The notes below the pieces were generated by a model. That model was not told where the DNA came from. It searched no databases and saw only the letters and a list, made by a program, of their open reading frames with translations. A program made the position numbers and the translations under genes. Shown piece after piece: positions 35,300-48,448 of a stretch of DNA of 64,000 nucleotides. Positions within the stretch are counted from its first letter, which is position 1; every line of letters begins with the position of its first letter. Source of the stretch: Rhyacophila brunnea (Eukaryota > Arthropoda > Insecta > Trichoptera > Rhyacophilidae); NCBI GenBank assembly GCA_022495005.1, contig JAGYXB010000446.1, positions 310,001-374,000 of the forward strand. The letters run 5' to 3'.

Positions 35300-38200
35300 A
35301 ACTTACAAAAATATTTTACAAAAACAGTTTGAGAAACACGCATCATATTATATTCAAAGTCAAATTAAAATATTTTAATTCGTTTTATTTGTATGCCATT
35401 AGAGGTCAACCATAAATGACGTCACACGTACTTAGGTATTTTTACCTCCCTACAAAAAATCCATTGTACATTTCGTCACAAAATATTTTAGCCCCCTGTC
35501 TAAATTACTTAATTCACATTTTCAGTAAGTATAATAGGGTAGGTATTTGTTGTCATCTCGGAATATTTTATTCTCGGACAAAGAAAGAGTTTTTATTTTG
35601 TTGAAACGCCCCAATATTGTTAGTCACAAATCGTCAGATCTCCTCCTCTCACCATTAAAACGTGACTTCATATATGGATGACCCCTTAAATTCAATATAG
35701 ATTAGTATTTGAATTCTGATAATAATTATTACATGCCATGTATTCAGTTCCTTAAAAGTAAACTAAAATAGTATTCAGATAAGTTTTTTTTAAACAATAA
35801 TATACATACTGATTTGTCGGCGGAAAGCAAATTTTATTTATGATAATATGTTTATAATATTGTTCCATTTTGTGATCACTCCATTTACTTACCTTCAATT
35901 ATTGCATCATATTACGTCCAGAATAAAATTAATCTGTTGGAAGAGTCTCACAATATATGAGAAGGTGAAAATCGACACTGGAAATTAGTAAATTCTGTAT
36001 AACCAGAATAACGTTTTGTAACCTCACATTAAAAGTGATAATGATAATATTTAACATATACAGTTCATATTTTTTATGTAAATTTTGAACTAAATTTAAC
36101 TTGGAAGGGACAATAGTGGCGAATAGGACGTATGCTCAACACAATTCATTCAAACTATAAATATATTTTAATACTTCCATATTATATATTATTTTCCAGT
36201 TGCTAAATCGGTTCCAATCTGAATTCAAAATTATAAAGTAATAATTTTTGTAAGACGCTGTACAGGTGTGATAAAATTGTAGGTTTATTCTATATGCAAG
36301 TCAAATACGATCACGTTCAGAGCTTTTGAAATTGCAAGGACGTTGAAAGCTAATTATTTGTTGCTTATTTGTAACTGTGAACTGCTAATATCCGCTAAGT
36401 CTTATGTTTTTATTACGAAGAATCATAAAGATATTTAATAGCTATTATAGCTAAATACATACATAATCTACTAACATATTTATTATTTATTTAATTTTAG
36501 CACCATATTAAAAAAAAAACACTATAAATATAATATTAATTCAAATTTTCAAAGCTTGAGAAAAAGGGAAAGTTTTGTGGCACTGTTTAATCAACACAAA
36601 AAAAATATTTTATATTGCAATTTAAAAGGTAGATCATTAATTAAATATTATTGAAATTAAAATTATTGAAAAATTTTCTAACTGGGATTTGACGTAATTT
36701 GAAACTAACTGTTTAAATGTCACACATGCATGAATCTACTGAGTAAACTTATGTCACATGATAAACACCATCATTTATTGTCACTGCAATTATTAAAGGG
36801 TGGGTTACAAAAACGACATATGTAATTTTTTTTGATCTTTGAGATTGATGTCATTTTAATTAAAAAAGTTGTCTAAACCGTTTTTTTTCGAAAATAGCAC
36901 TTTACATGCTTTAAAAGTTATTAAATTTTCTTCGATTATAGCAAAAAAATATTTGTCAAACAAAAATTCCTACAAATATATTAATTATGTCAAATGACAC
37001 ATTATTTTATGATACTTTAAAAGTTCTAGTGATTATTATTTATTATTGACAAATGAGCACATATTATTGTGTAGTATCACATAACAACATCATAATTCAC
37101 AAAGAGAAACTATACGAACCATCAAAAAATGTGTATAAAACAATGAGAGGGTTTCTTTCTCTAATTAAAGTTATTTTTATGGAATTAACAGATATTAACA
37201 GTAACACGTTAGAAAATATATTGTCATGATTTCCATAGTAATGAATCAATGTTTCCAGTGTCGAATTCATGATAAGATCGAAAATACACGGGCACGAACT
37301 TATGTTAAAATCATGTAACATATTAATTTATAATGTAATAATAAAATAATAAATTATCATTGTGATTGTAAATTATTTTTGAAAAGTTGTGTGTGAGACG
37401 TGAATGTATTTATAATTGACGCATTTGTTGTTTTAATACTATCTGATGTACTTACATACCTACATATTAAATAATTAGAATGAAATAAAGATTTTGTGAT
37501 CGATATCAATTATGTAACGTTAATAAAAATATTAAACTACGCCTGTTTCGTTCATAATACGAGTACAAAAATTATCACAGTAGCGTAGTAAGTGATTTTT
37601 ATACGTGCAATATCTTTATAATTTTTTCCCGGTTTGTAATACAAAATATTTATACTTAAAATATTTGGATGATTTTTAGACATTCGCTTAAAAGATCTTT
37701 GATCAGAACTTATCCAAAACCAACGAATAAATTTAAGTTTATTTTTAATTTCCATTTTATTATAATAATACCTAATATTATGATTCTAAAATCATATATT
37801 CTTTATTTATATCTGTATCTGAAAAGATATATTTTTTATAGACCGGAGATAAATAATGAATTGTTTTTACTATATTTAATTGTCGACGTTTTATAATTAT
37901 GTATGATTTAAAAACAACATAATAAGCAATCGACGTATCTGTCCATATTGTCAACCGCCATAGTATTGTGGTACACATATCAAAAACTAAATGTAATATT
38001 TACACAATATTAAATATTATTATAATTTTTAATGTACCACATAACACAAATATCATGAAATTAAACATTATTATTTTATTAACGTAGAATACATTTCTTG
38101 GCAAGACGCGGTAGTGTCACGATTTTTGTTAACGTCTATTTATCAAAATTGTGCGGCGTGATGATGGGGAGGTTAATCACACGTGCTCGCTCTTTTCCGT

Positions 38201-40200
38201 CCACCTTCGGCTGGGTGGAGGAGGGCTGTGGTCCCTGGCTGAAGTCGGTCCGTCAGTCGCCCTTGCGGCGTTCTCAAGAGGTGCATTGATATATTATTGA
38301 GAACATTGAATCGATAAATTTTATTAGTTACTTCAGCTATCATAAACCAGTAACCACGGTTGAGTAAATATACGTCATTAAGGTTGTGAAAAATAAACGC
38401 TATTTTTTGTTTAATTATCTGTTAAAACAATAAATGTATTCTATGCATAATGTTTTCATTGTATACAATGTGTCACAAATATTTTTTTTCAATTAGGATT
38501 CATTTATTAAAGGGTTGTAAAATATAATACAATATCAAGAATATAATTTTCTAACATATTGAAAGCATTTTCAAGATGTTAGTATTTATTACAGTTTTCA
38601 GCCTTAAAAAGCTACAAATTTTAAAATTATATCACTAGGCATATAAAGTATTGGCGTGCGGTGACTATTGAGATCGGGGATGCTCTTCTTTATAAAGACC
38701 TCGGTGTCTATCTGTAGACTTTGTACGAAATGTATTATGCTATTACTATTCCATGTATTAATCCACAAATAAATTAACATTTCATGATGACATCCTAACA
38801 CGCCATAACAGCCATGTATAATATTTACGTAGATACATATTTTTTCTTTTAATATTTACGTTATATTCATCATAAAAGTGTGATAGTAATCTATTTATTG
38901 CCATGGTTTTTACTTGATATGTTTCTTTATTTAGAGATGCGCTGCATCCACAGTATCTACGAACCGCACGCCACTGAATGCAAGGAACTGTTTTAAAATA
39001 ATATAAACACCACAATTTAAATAATATAATTCCACTATAATTTTATTCTCATTTCATTTCAATGATTTTTTTTCGCAACAGCGATTTTTTAAATTCAACT
39101 AAATAAAAAAGTGATTATAAACGAAACTTGCTAATAATGAATCATACACCGATTTTTATTGTAAAATATCTATTTATTAAAAAAACATTCACATATTATT
39201 CCTGCACAACTCCTTGGTGCAACAAGGCTCTAAGTGAAAATTTAGCACCTTGTTCAGTAGTTCTATTAATAATTAATGCCATAAAGTATGTATGTTACTA
39301 TATAATTTCATTATCACTTCTATAATATACTAAATGTATCGTTATTACATAATACATAATTGGCACTTAGATCATTGTTGCGTCAAGGTTATAAAAATAC
39401 ATTATAAATAAATAATTGGTTTATCATCCTACATAAATAGTAAATAGCATCATTTAGCAACATTATTAATTTTAGTAGTATTTAAACGAAAATATCACTG
39501 TATAAACTATGTATTAAGAACGTTTTACTATTTAAGAACTATACTAAGATGTATTTAATAAATAATTAGTAGATATATTTAAATAATATATAATTAAAAT
39601 TTAAGAAAAACACGCCAGGTAAAAATTGTAATAAAAAATGTTCTTTCCTCTACGAGAAAAGACCCGTCGATCCAATATTAATTGATAACATACAATAAAT
39701 TATAAAAAAACAATATTAGAATTAGTAGAATTGATAGAACATTAATAATTAACAATTATTTATTAAATGAGAATATTTGAGAAGCAATGTTGTTTTACTT
39801 ATTGGTTACCTCTAATGATTATGATATAATATCTCCTCCGCAATGGTGATTTTTGGATGTGGAAAGAAAAGTGTGCACCAATATTGAGCTGGTTTCAATT
39901 TTATTTAGTAGAAGTAATAATAATTATTTCTTACTTTAAGGCAGAGGATAACGTGTTTAACAAAACCTTCAATTCAACCATTTTCATTAAAAATAATTAA
40001 TACGTATCTAGAATATTAGAATATTAAATATATATTTTTTTTGTTATAAATAAGCTTACAAATTAAAAAAAGGATAGGTATACATAAAATGTGTATATTT
40101 TGGAAAGTGATTTTTACATCATATTTTGTATATATTTTAACGTTAAATTGTGGTTTGTTAAGTTCTTTAATAGGTGACAGAATCAAAAATATCGTTGCCA
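35300..40200. other. intergenic stretch downstream of unc-4
   Basis: AT-rich with no supported gene. A GC-richer island at 38098-38290 contains a 63-codon frame (TRARSFPSTFGWVEEGCGPW) that I cannot identify and do not call. The other short frames in this stretch are chance products of low stop density. Confidence 0.45.
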
Positions 40201-40203
40201 CAT

Positions 40204-40410
40204 TATTTTAATCAACGAATAATTCACAAGATTTAAGAGTGTAAGATTATTTTATTAAACATACATAATTTAAAAACACTTAAATCTTTTTGAAAAGAAA
40301 AACCGAGGGGCGCAAGTTCGAATCCTACTTTGTCGTATTTTTTTTACCAAAAAAAATTTTCCCAGAGGTTATATAATATTCCTCACAAGTGTTTAAAAAT
40401 TATGTATATT
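40204..40410 (+). repeat. SINE-C tail module plus tRNA-like right half
   Basis: An inverted tail module (TCAACGAATAATTCACAAGA and onward to AAAAACACTT) is followed by GCGCAAGTTCGAATCC (B box), TTTTTTTTACC, CCCAGAGGTTATATAATATT and AAGTGTTTAAAAATTATGTA. The left and right ends are therefore inverted copies of the AACATACATAA...AACACTT segment. Confidence 0.55.
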
Positions 40411-41191
40411 ATGATATTAATATTAAAAAAAAATGAAATAGATGTAGGTACTTATAAAAAATTGTATAAAAATATCGCACTTTGTATGCAGTTCTTCTAG
40501 ATTGGGAATTAATTTTTTATTTTAAAAACTTTTTCGATATCGTATCGATTATTTAATGGAAATTATCAATGAAATATGTTTAATTGAAGTTTTTGAATTC
40601 ACAAACGGAGGCATTGTGATCACCCTTACGAATCTACCCAAGGTACCGTCGGCGTCGATGGGGCGATCAACTGAAGAGACCTTCATTTCATTCTAACATG
40701 GGATAGGCAGACTACTGTGAGGAGAAGTCTTGGTCTGGTCGCTCAAAAGATGTTTACACTTTAGAACAGATACGATCCTCGGTTGCAATGGAATAACCGA
40801 CAAGAGCTACAAAAAGATTTACGTGTATCGTGATTATCCTCAATCATTTCAGTGATTTCCAATGAGCTTGATTGAAATAGAAGTGGCATATAATAATGTT
40901 TTTCTACATAATTTCTTAATTTATAAAAAAAAATAGTTAGACATCTAGTTAGGTAAAAATAGTCAAAACCGACCAATACCGGTCATGTTGGTATTACAAA
41001 ATAATTACTCACTTTGTGACACGCAGCGATATGATTCTTGATAAAAAAAATAGCATGGGTAAGAATAAATTTTACAATTAAAAAAATCGGTGTGTGTACT
41101 TATGTACGCGCGTTAGAAGTTATACTTCTTTGGCGTAACAATACAAAAACAAAACTTGTCATAAACTAGATTCTTTGACTAGCTCTTAATT

Positions 41192-41508
41192 CTTCTTCTT
41201 CGATGGCGCTACAGCTCAAGTCGAGCCCTGGCCTCCTCCACCGCTGTCCTCCAGCCGGAACGGTCCTCCGCACGTCTTTTCCAGTTCCTGATTTTTAGTA
41301 TCTGGTTGGCATCTTTTGTAACATTATCACCCCATCGTGTGCGTGGCTTTCCCACTGGCCTTTTCCCTCCTGGGTTTCCTTCGAGGATCTTCTTCGGTAT
41401 CCGTGACTCAGGCATGCGCTGGACATGGCCTGCCCAGTTTAGCCTCTGGAGTTTTATGAAGTTGGAGAGTTTTGAATCTTGGTATAAGCGGTATAGTTCC
41501 GTGTTAGT
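41192..41508 (-). mobile_element. 5'-truncated LINE insertion with 13-bp target duplication
   Basis: The minus strand is open from the 5' junction (after an in-frame TAG) through ELYRLYQDSKLSNFIKLQRL, NWAGHVQRMPESRIPKK, GKRPVGKPRTRWGDNV and NWKRRAEDRSGWRTAVEEAR to LEL and a TGA stop. These are the C-terminal blocks of an insect non-LTR reverse transcriptase. After the stop comes a short 3' tail, TGTAGCGCCATCG, and a GAA repeat. The insertion is framed by CTAGCTCTTAATT at 41179-41191 and 41509-41521, a perfect 13-base duplication from target-primed insertion. Only the last about 100 residues are present, as usual for 5' truncation. The retained frame is undamaged, so the insertion looks relatively young. 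Confidence 0.95.
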
Positions 41509-41675
41509 CTAGCTCTTAATTATCTTGTTAAATTACACACTCAATAAAAAGGACCGCTTATTGGAACACCGTTGGTTTATTTCTGTACACTTTAACTTAT
41601 ATTACTAAATCATATAATTATTTATCGTTGTTTTTATTTTTAAAGTAACAACTGCCACTATGAGTTCGCACAAGT

Positions 41676-41783
41676 TCGCTGCCTAGGCAACGGAATAATT
41701 CTAAACTATAATATTACACTGTATAATAAATTTGCTGCCTAGGCAACGGAACAATTCTAAACTATAATATTATACTGTATAAT
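41676..41783 (+). repeat. 56-bp tandem duplication
   Basis: Two units of period 56 share GCTGCCTAGGCAACGGAA, CAATTCTAAACTATAATATT and ACTGTATAAT with very few differences. The GCCTAGGC palindrome within it is self-complementary. Confidence 0.9.
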
Positions 41784-41807
41784 CGTCACAATTGGAGTAT
41801 CATACAG

Positions 41808-41880
41808 TGGCGTAATCGTAGTGCGTTCGGCTGATAACCGAACAATCAGTGGTTCGAATCCAATCGAGTGCGTTTATTTT
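41808..41880 (+). repeat. tRNA-Ile-like SINE head
   Basis: GTGGCGTAATCGTAGTGCG (A box), CGGCTGATAACCGA resembling an anticodon arm with a GAT loop, and GTGGTTCGAATCCAATCG (B box). The acceptor stem is not formed and a T-rich sequence follows, so I read it as a SINE head rather than a tRNA gene. Confidence 0.45.
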
Positions 41881-44458
41881 TGTGTGAAAAAATTAATTAT
41901 GTGTCACATGTCACACGCCAAAAATACACTTTGGTCTTATTTTCCAAACGCGCCTAAAAATTATAACTTCAATAAATTTTACAATTAAAAAACACATTGT
42001 ATTTGTATCGTTAACAATTTAAGAGGTTTGTAACTGCGAGAAACGATTTTTGGGTTGGTAGGTACCAACAACAACAACCAAAAACAAAAACCACACTTAC
42101 GCTTACTATGTAAAACTTACGCAGACACATACTAAATTATCAAACTTAGTTATAAAATTAATGCTCTCGAGTCTCGACTCAGGGTAGGTACTTTATTTGA
42201 ATTTAGATACTAATTGATTTAAGTTTTGTACACCTTTGCGTAATTTTTTGCGACCTGGGTTTCGGCTTTTCGGCACTATGCGCAGTCATCAATGGTGAAT
42301 GTACACTGACACAGAATACAATTATAACTATATACCTATTGCTTTATTATAAAGAATATATAACATTTGAATGCGGTTACTGAATGTATAAGTGAGTATA
42401 TTGTAATGTATTTACTACGGAGTTTTTCCAAACACTAACCTTTTCAACACTAGTTTTTATACTTGCTTCTTTACATTGTAATAAAGTTTTCACTTTCTTT
42501 TTTTGTATCAATTTAATATGTAAACGAGAATTAACTGTATTATGTATCAATGTGCATTTACCAATTAATTGGTGAGTGCTTATAGTGTATGGAGATGCCA
42601 AAAGGTGAAACCCCGGACGCAAGAATGACACAAATGGAATATTTTTTAACGCAATACTGAAAAAAATATAAGTATAAACTTTAAAAGATTAGATTCTTTA
42701 TTATATTAAGTATAGAAAACAACATAATTTTGCAAAACCTCATTAACTGTTAATCGTAAAAGAAGTGGTGTTACCTTAATTAATAACAAGGCAGATTACT
42801 TTCTGATTTTTTTTAATTTGAAGAACCTCGGTTGAAACGTCGTTATAAGAAATAATTCGAATACATCATAAAAAATCGATAGTTTAGAGGCTAAACCCTT
42901 CAAAGGAAAAATGTTAGACATCAATTTGAGTCTCATTATGTCCATTTTTTGACGAGTCGATTGCGTCATTTGCGTCAAAGAAAACCGCCGTTGCTTCCAC
43001 AAATCAGTTATATATAAAAAAAATATATCTTAGTTCAAAAAATTACACTAACTTTAAAATTCACTGTGAGTGGTAGAAAACCGGCAAAACAATGATTATT
43101 ATTGGATATTATTTTAACTTCCATGATTCTAATGGTTGCATGTCGAAACATCAAAGGAGTGGACCGCCTTTTCGAGAAAGTGGCGCAAAACACTACCTGA
43201 GTACCTACCTAATTGTGAGCTTTTAACCCTAAAACAACCGCAGACTAAAAATACGGACGGTAGTATTTAACAATTACTAGTTTATATAATATAATAACTA
43301 TAACGTGACAGGTTTACACTGAAGATGATCATTCATGATTATTTTTTCGAATACTCGCTTTTTAAAAACAAAATCAATGTAGATAATATTTCTGTTGTTG
43401 GCACTAATAAAAATTTTAGTTAATCTCAATTAAATTATACATTTTTAGTATACTATTTGTATTTTTCACTCAGATCTTATAAATACCACACCACATTTTC
43501 TCCCGTTGGAAGCAGTGCCTAGCAGCTAGTATGCATTTTACGATGCGTCAAAAAGTTGTGAAGATACCTACATTAATTTCAACTGGACTAAATCACAACA
43601 AATAACATTAAACTCAGGGGGAAAATATTATTGACTCTCCTTCGTTTTGGCAGGCATTATTCTTGATGTATGCCAAGACCGAGACGTGTACAGTATCTAC
43701 CGTTAACCTCGTTGATCCCCCACCATTCTCTGCACATCTGCACTTACAGCATCCTTCAACTTGTCACTAGAACGAATTGAGATCCTTTCACTTCCTCTGT
43801 TTTCCAACTTTTCTAGTGGCTACTAGCCTCAATAAACAAGATGTCGGCAATATCCGCCTGCACATTAAGGTGAGTCCTGTAAAGACAGTGTGAAACATGA
43901 AAAATACCTCGGGTACATGAAGATTGAAGCCCACACCATGATATTAAGATGGCAAGAAGCACTTTAAAAAAAATAACGGAAATCAAAACATAACTGTGGG
44001 CACTCGATGGAGGGCCATAAGGTGCTACATCATACCCCTTATTGGTCTAAAACTCTAAGGGGTCAAAGCTTTGATGTTAAAGACTTTCTAAATGTAGCTG
44101 TATCGACGTACCATGAATGGGCTAATCACATTACCAATGACGAAGTAAATAAGACAAGAGAACTGCATAATTCGTCCGTATAAGTATTATTTACTACAAC
44201 TCATAATACAGAAAAGAGTAAAGGGCAGCAAATGTGTACCTAGGTGGAAAATATTATCTTGGCTAAGCCACCTCTGTAAGTGTATCAATATCCAAGGTGT
44301 TGGATATCTGATACGACTGGCCATGAACCCCACATCCTAAATCGGGCCCCCAGACTAGGATATTCGAGTGGTTCACAAGCATAGTGAACCAAGTCCATTC
44401 TGGTTATTCGTGAGTAAGCTAGATTTAAACATAATATTTGAGTATTATGCTTGAAGTG

Positions 44459-44925
44459 TAAAGTATTCAACCAATGTGTGCTACCAATGCTAACGTATGC
44501 TTACGAAACGTAAACTCTCAACACACGAGAGATCCAAACATTGCATGGAACACAACGTGGCATGGAAATGGGCATAATGCGTAAGGACCGCAGAAAAAAC
44601 CAATGGATAAGAAAGCAAATAAGAGTGAGAGATGAAATGGATGAAATGGCGGTGGACCAGACATATCACATGGCGAACAGACAACCGCTGGATGAATCCA
44701 GTCATTCAGTCGTACCCGAAGGGCACCAAGCGGCCACAGGGGCGCCCCAAAGCCGCTGGATTGACGAACTCGTCAGGTTTGGTAGAAATACGTGACAGAG
44801 AAAGGCAAGGAACCAAAAAGAGTGGAGGGAGCCGGAGGAGGTTTTCATCCAGCAGTGAATCGACCCCGGCTGAAAATATATTTGAGTATTTGAGCCAAGC
44901 AACTGGCCCATGATAGGGAAGTGTA
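44459..44925 (+). pseudogene. LINE reverse transcriptase C-terminal remnant
   Basis: In successive frames: KVFNQCVLPMLTYAYET (the C-terminal edge of the polymerase thumb region), then KDRRKNQWIRKQIRVRD, KWRWTRHITWRTDNRW, KRPQGRPKAAGLTN and RERQGTKKSGGSRR. This is the standard C-terminal series of RTE/jockey-type insect LINEs, where WAGH is here WTRH. At least four frame changes or stops interrupt it. The region just upstream (43.6-44.4 kb) may be more of the same element but is too decayed to read. A minus-strand frame over it is a shadow. Confidence 0.85.
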
Positions 44926-45988
44926 CTTTAAGTTGGACGCCAACTTTTGATAGAAAACGAGAGTAAAAGAAGAATAGTACCTAATAATCATAATAAAAAT
45001 GTAAAAATACCATAGCTAATAAATCACTGTATTTACAGGGGGATCAATGAAAAATCGTGTAACCGTCATAATCAAAATATCATAGTAAAAATCACTGAAT
45101 GCAAGGTAGAGTTACTGAGCTGATGCGTAGAATTCTACTTTTAGGTCACTAGTTTATCTTCAAAAAAGTCGTCCAGTCGTCGAAGGGTTAATGCATTTTT
45201 ACGAGTATTTTGTCTTGCAACACAAATAATAATATATTCTGCCGGATTGAGACATTAAGAGGCGAAAGAAAGGAGGCGCGTGGTAACAAAGAGGTTTGAG
45301 ATTCGCCGCGGATCGTAAAACTCTCCGACTGTTTCAGCAAACAGCGGAGTCTAGAAGAAAGCGTTGAAGGTTAAAATGGCCTTTCTGAAACTTTGCGACA
45401 CGACAACACCCTCGATAAGTCGCATCGATCCATGACTACAATATATCATTAAATTAAAAATATCCCATACGATCCAGTTTGGCCGAGACTGACCCAAATT
45501 TCGCATAATGCCCTTCCGAGAATGTAAAATGTGAGTGATCGTATCAAGTCGTACCAAATTTCTGATGATAAAATGAAAACGCTAATATCAGATATTTGAT
45601 CCCAATCATTTAATTAATGTTCTTATTGAATCTAGTAAAATCAGAACATTCCACAATTGCACATTACTATGTGCACTTCTCCACAAACAACGCGTTTTTC
45701 AAAAGTAAATGCTATACGGCCATCTCTTTCCGGTAATACAGCTCACGGTGAAATGTGCTACGACGAAATATAATACCTACATACAATTTACATATTGTAA
45801 CCGTGAATGTAATGTTACTTACCAGTTGCTATGGACCAAAGTTTTGAAGCAGAGTTCGCTTTATTACTTTTATGTCATAAAACCAAGGGACACAGTTCGC
45901 CTCGATTGTCCAAAAATATTGAATGGTGTTTTTTTTTACTTTAATGCGTATTATGTGAAATAATAATCCATACCATATTATACCTACG

Positions 45989-46467
45989 AGTGGCGAAGGG
46001 TGAAGGTAGGCTGTTAAGGTCCGACATAAATAGTGCATACTTAACTTTGTTAGTGAAATGTTAAACCCAGCCTAATCCAAGCCATAGTACATAATAGTCA
46101 AAAAATATTCGTTTATCTATATAAAAATATCTAAAATTATATATAATTTTAGATACTTCATAAATAGAAGAATATTTTTATCGACCGTGGTTTAGTGGGC
46201 TGGTCTTTATGAATTAAATAAAAAAATAACCAACACCATCTTAAATATGTATTTTTAATTCAACGAAAACAAATAAGTGAAGAAGAAAAAGAAAGAAAAA
46301 TCTATTTGGTTTCGTCTAGGCAGGGTTTAATTGAATTTTAAAAACTAACCAACTCCATCTGCGAATTGTATTCTTAGTTCAATGAAAACAAATAAATATG
46401 TCTGACAAAGCCTAGTATGCACTATTTATATCAAAACTTAACAGCCTACCTCCACCCCTCGCCACTG
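45989..46467 (+). mobile_element. MITE family E, full-length copy with both termini
   Basis: Left AGTGGCGAAGGGTGAAGGTA then GGCTGTTAAGGTCCGAC; right end the inverted form, ACAGCCTACCTCCACCCCTC then GCCACT. Terminal identity extends about 60 bases through ATAGTGCATACT. Inside there are two more inverted segments (CCTAATCCAAGCCATAG and the GGTTTCGTCTAGGCAGGG region). No target duplication could be confirmed. It is non-coding; the 478-base length and ends suggest a hAT-like or related non-autonomous element. Confidence 0.85.
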
Positions 46468-46839
46468 ACGCCTACCACATCTGGTAGGGTAAGCCAGTTC
46501 CTATTAATTTTGTGTTCGCTAGTTATTTCATTCAAAATTACGACCCTCTGACGATAGCGCGCCACAGTTCATGAAATGTAGGATGAAGAATAAACAGCTG
46601 TGCCGTTTAAGGAGTAAATAATCCTTTGATGAGTAAAGAGTGTGCACTGAGCATGTATTATGGTTGGGCGTGTAAAGTTGTAACTCAATCGTGATGTTTG
46701 TGAATATTGATGACTCAATGGCGGTGTAAGGCTATGATATAACTATTATGTGTTATTGACAATGTCTTAGATCCAACGACATAGACTGCCAAACATATGG
46801 ATGGTGGCGAAGAGTTGGTACTGAGAAACCATATAATTT

Positions 46840-47060
46840 TACCCTGTCTTGTAAACATGGTACCCACATCATGAAGCGGGCCCCCTATCTATCGCTAAGG
46901 TTAAGGATAGTGTGATTTCCTACAGTAGTGATCCCTAAATTGTATTCCGAGGAACTCCATAGGTTTGCAAGGTACAATTAAGGGGATTCTGTTTATTTTT
47001 AGCGATTTTTTGTATTTAAAAATAAATCCACTTGAATAATTATTCAGTAGTCGGCGCTCG
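46840..47060 (-). repeat. repeat family F, copy 2
   Basis: Matches 8030-8245 in reverse complement through GAAGCGGGCCCCCTA, TCTATCGCTAAGG, AGCGATTTTTTGTATTT and CCACTTGAAT. Both ends are diffuse. Confidence 0.5.
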
Positions 47061-47137
47061 GTATCATATCACCCCTTATTGCGGTAGCCAAATAACATGG
47101 TACCATTCGCCATTTTTGATAAATAGCAATTTTAATT

Positions 47138-47372
47138 AACTATTTCTTTTATTCAACGAATAATTTACAAGATTTAAGAATGTATCATTCTAATTATTGA
47201 ACATACATAATTCTGAAAACATTCATGAGAAAATATTGCCAATAGAAAAAATCTTTCTTCGAAAAAAGTGAGACACCCGGCTGGAATCGAACCAGCGTCT
47301 CTTGGATTTCGCGCCTTGTGCATGACCACTATGCTACTTACAACTGCCATGCTTAATTGCGACAAACTTTAA
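47138..47372 (-). mobile_element. SINE-C with 68-bp tail module
   Basis: On the minus strand: CGCAATTAAGCATGGCAG, tRNA-like GTAGCATAGTGGTCATGC (A box) and GCTGGTTCGATTCCAGCC (B box), TTTTTTCTATTGGC, GTTTTCAGAATTATG, then the 68-base module ending GAATAAAAGAAATAGTT. Its upstream part is replaced by the MITE at 47373. This copy shows the order tRNA-like part then conserved tail most clearly. Confidence 0.75.
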
Positions 47373-47817
47373 GCCGGCTCGCACATCACAACTCGCCTCG
47401 TGTGCCTAAGCGCCATAAATCAAAGCTTCCGATAACGGGCAGGCGGTGTTCCTTGATAAAACCTCGCACATCTGCCTAGCGATATCGACATTCGCCGCAT
47501 TTTTATTGTGTTGATTGTATGAACAAACGTCAAACGCGGTGACCAGCGATGAGCGAGATGACAGTGTAGACAGAGATAGAGACAGAAATGGCCGATGGCC
47601 GCGGGCTGTGCGCTTGCGCGGAGCTGACATTTTTTGAGATCGACATGCAGACTTTGGCCAATGCAACTAGACGAATGTCGCAGGGTCGCAGAGTTGCAGT
47701 TGCATCGGCCAATCTGCGAAGCTCCATTTGATAACGTTTGTTTCTTGGTTTACGATGACGTCACATCGACGAATTCGTCGTAAGACGCATGCGGCGAGTT
47801 CTGATGTGCGAGCCCTC
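47373..47817. mobile_element. MITE with GGCTCGCACATC termini and TAA duplication
   Basis: Left GCCGGCTCGCACATCACAAC and right (complement) GAGGGCTCGCACATCAGAAC agree over 20 of 25 or more terminal bases. Direct TAA copies flank it (47370-47372, 47818-47820). It is 445 bases, GC-rich and non-coding. A sibling lies 630 bases downstream. The 3-bp TWA-type duplication suggests PIF/Harbinger mobilisation. Minus-strand frames of 65-86 codons within it are incidental. Confidence 0.85.
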
Positions 47818-48448
47818 TAAGTATTGGAATTTTATTAAAACCTGCTCATTAGTGCTCTCCAAATTGAGTTACGGTAGTTTTTTTCTATTAGCTATATTTT
47901 CTTACGAGTGTTTTCAGAATTATGTGCTTATGTTAAATACTCATTTTATCACTAAAAATGATAATAAAATAAAATTCTACATGTGAATTATCCTTTAATT
48001 ATATCAATCATGATATATTATTATTTTTTTATTTCATCGCAGAGCCACATATTTTGAAATGTTATTACTATTAAAGTAAAATAGTAACGCAGGCGACTTT
48101 TTTTTACTATTAAAGAAAATCTGTGGTGTGTTTATATCACTTAACTGTTCGTCCCACTACGCCGGGGCCTCCCTTAGGCTCGGGCTATGCATGTAAAATA
48201 TAGGTACTAATTACTTACATATTATGTAATTGCTACAAATTAGGAAAATTGTATAATCTTGTTTGACGCGTTGAAAATATTATTAGAGCACCTGGCAATC
48301 AATCTACCTAATAGAAGTGTAAATACATACCTATATTTTAAATATTTAAATATTTTAAAATGAAATCAAGTAAAATCAAGGCCTGAACTACCTATAAGTT
48401 TGAGTGAGATAGCATTCGGCACGCGTATAATCTTCATAATATGCATTA

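Noticed and set aside
38098..38289. 63-codon frame in a GC-richer island
   Set aside because: No recognisable motif and no ATG context or splice signals; possibly a decayed transposon piece.
41808..41880. Functional tRNA-Ile gene
   Set aside because: Anticodon arm and B box are convincing, but the 5' and 3' ends do not pair and there is no normal Pol III terminator directly after the acceptor.
47805..47990. Extra coding frame after the MITE
   Set aside because: The TTTTTCTATTAGC and GTTTTCAGAATTATGT blocks show it is SINE-C tail sequence.
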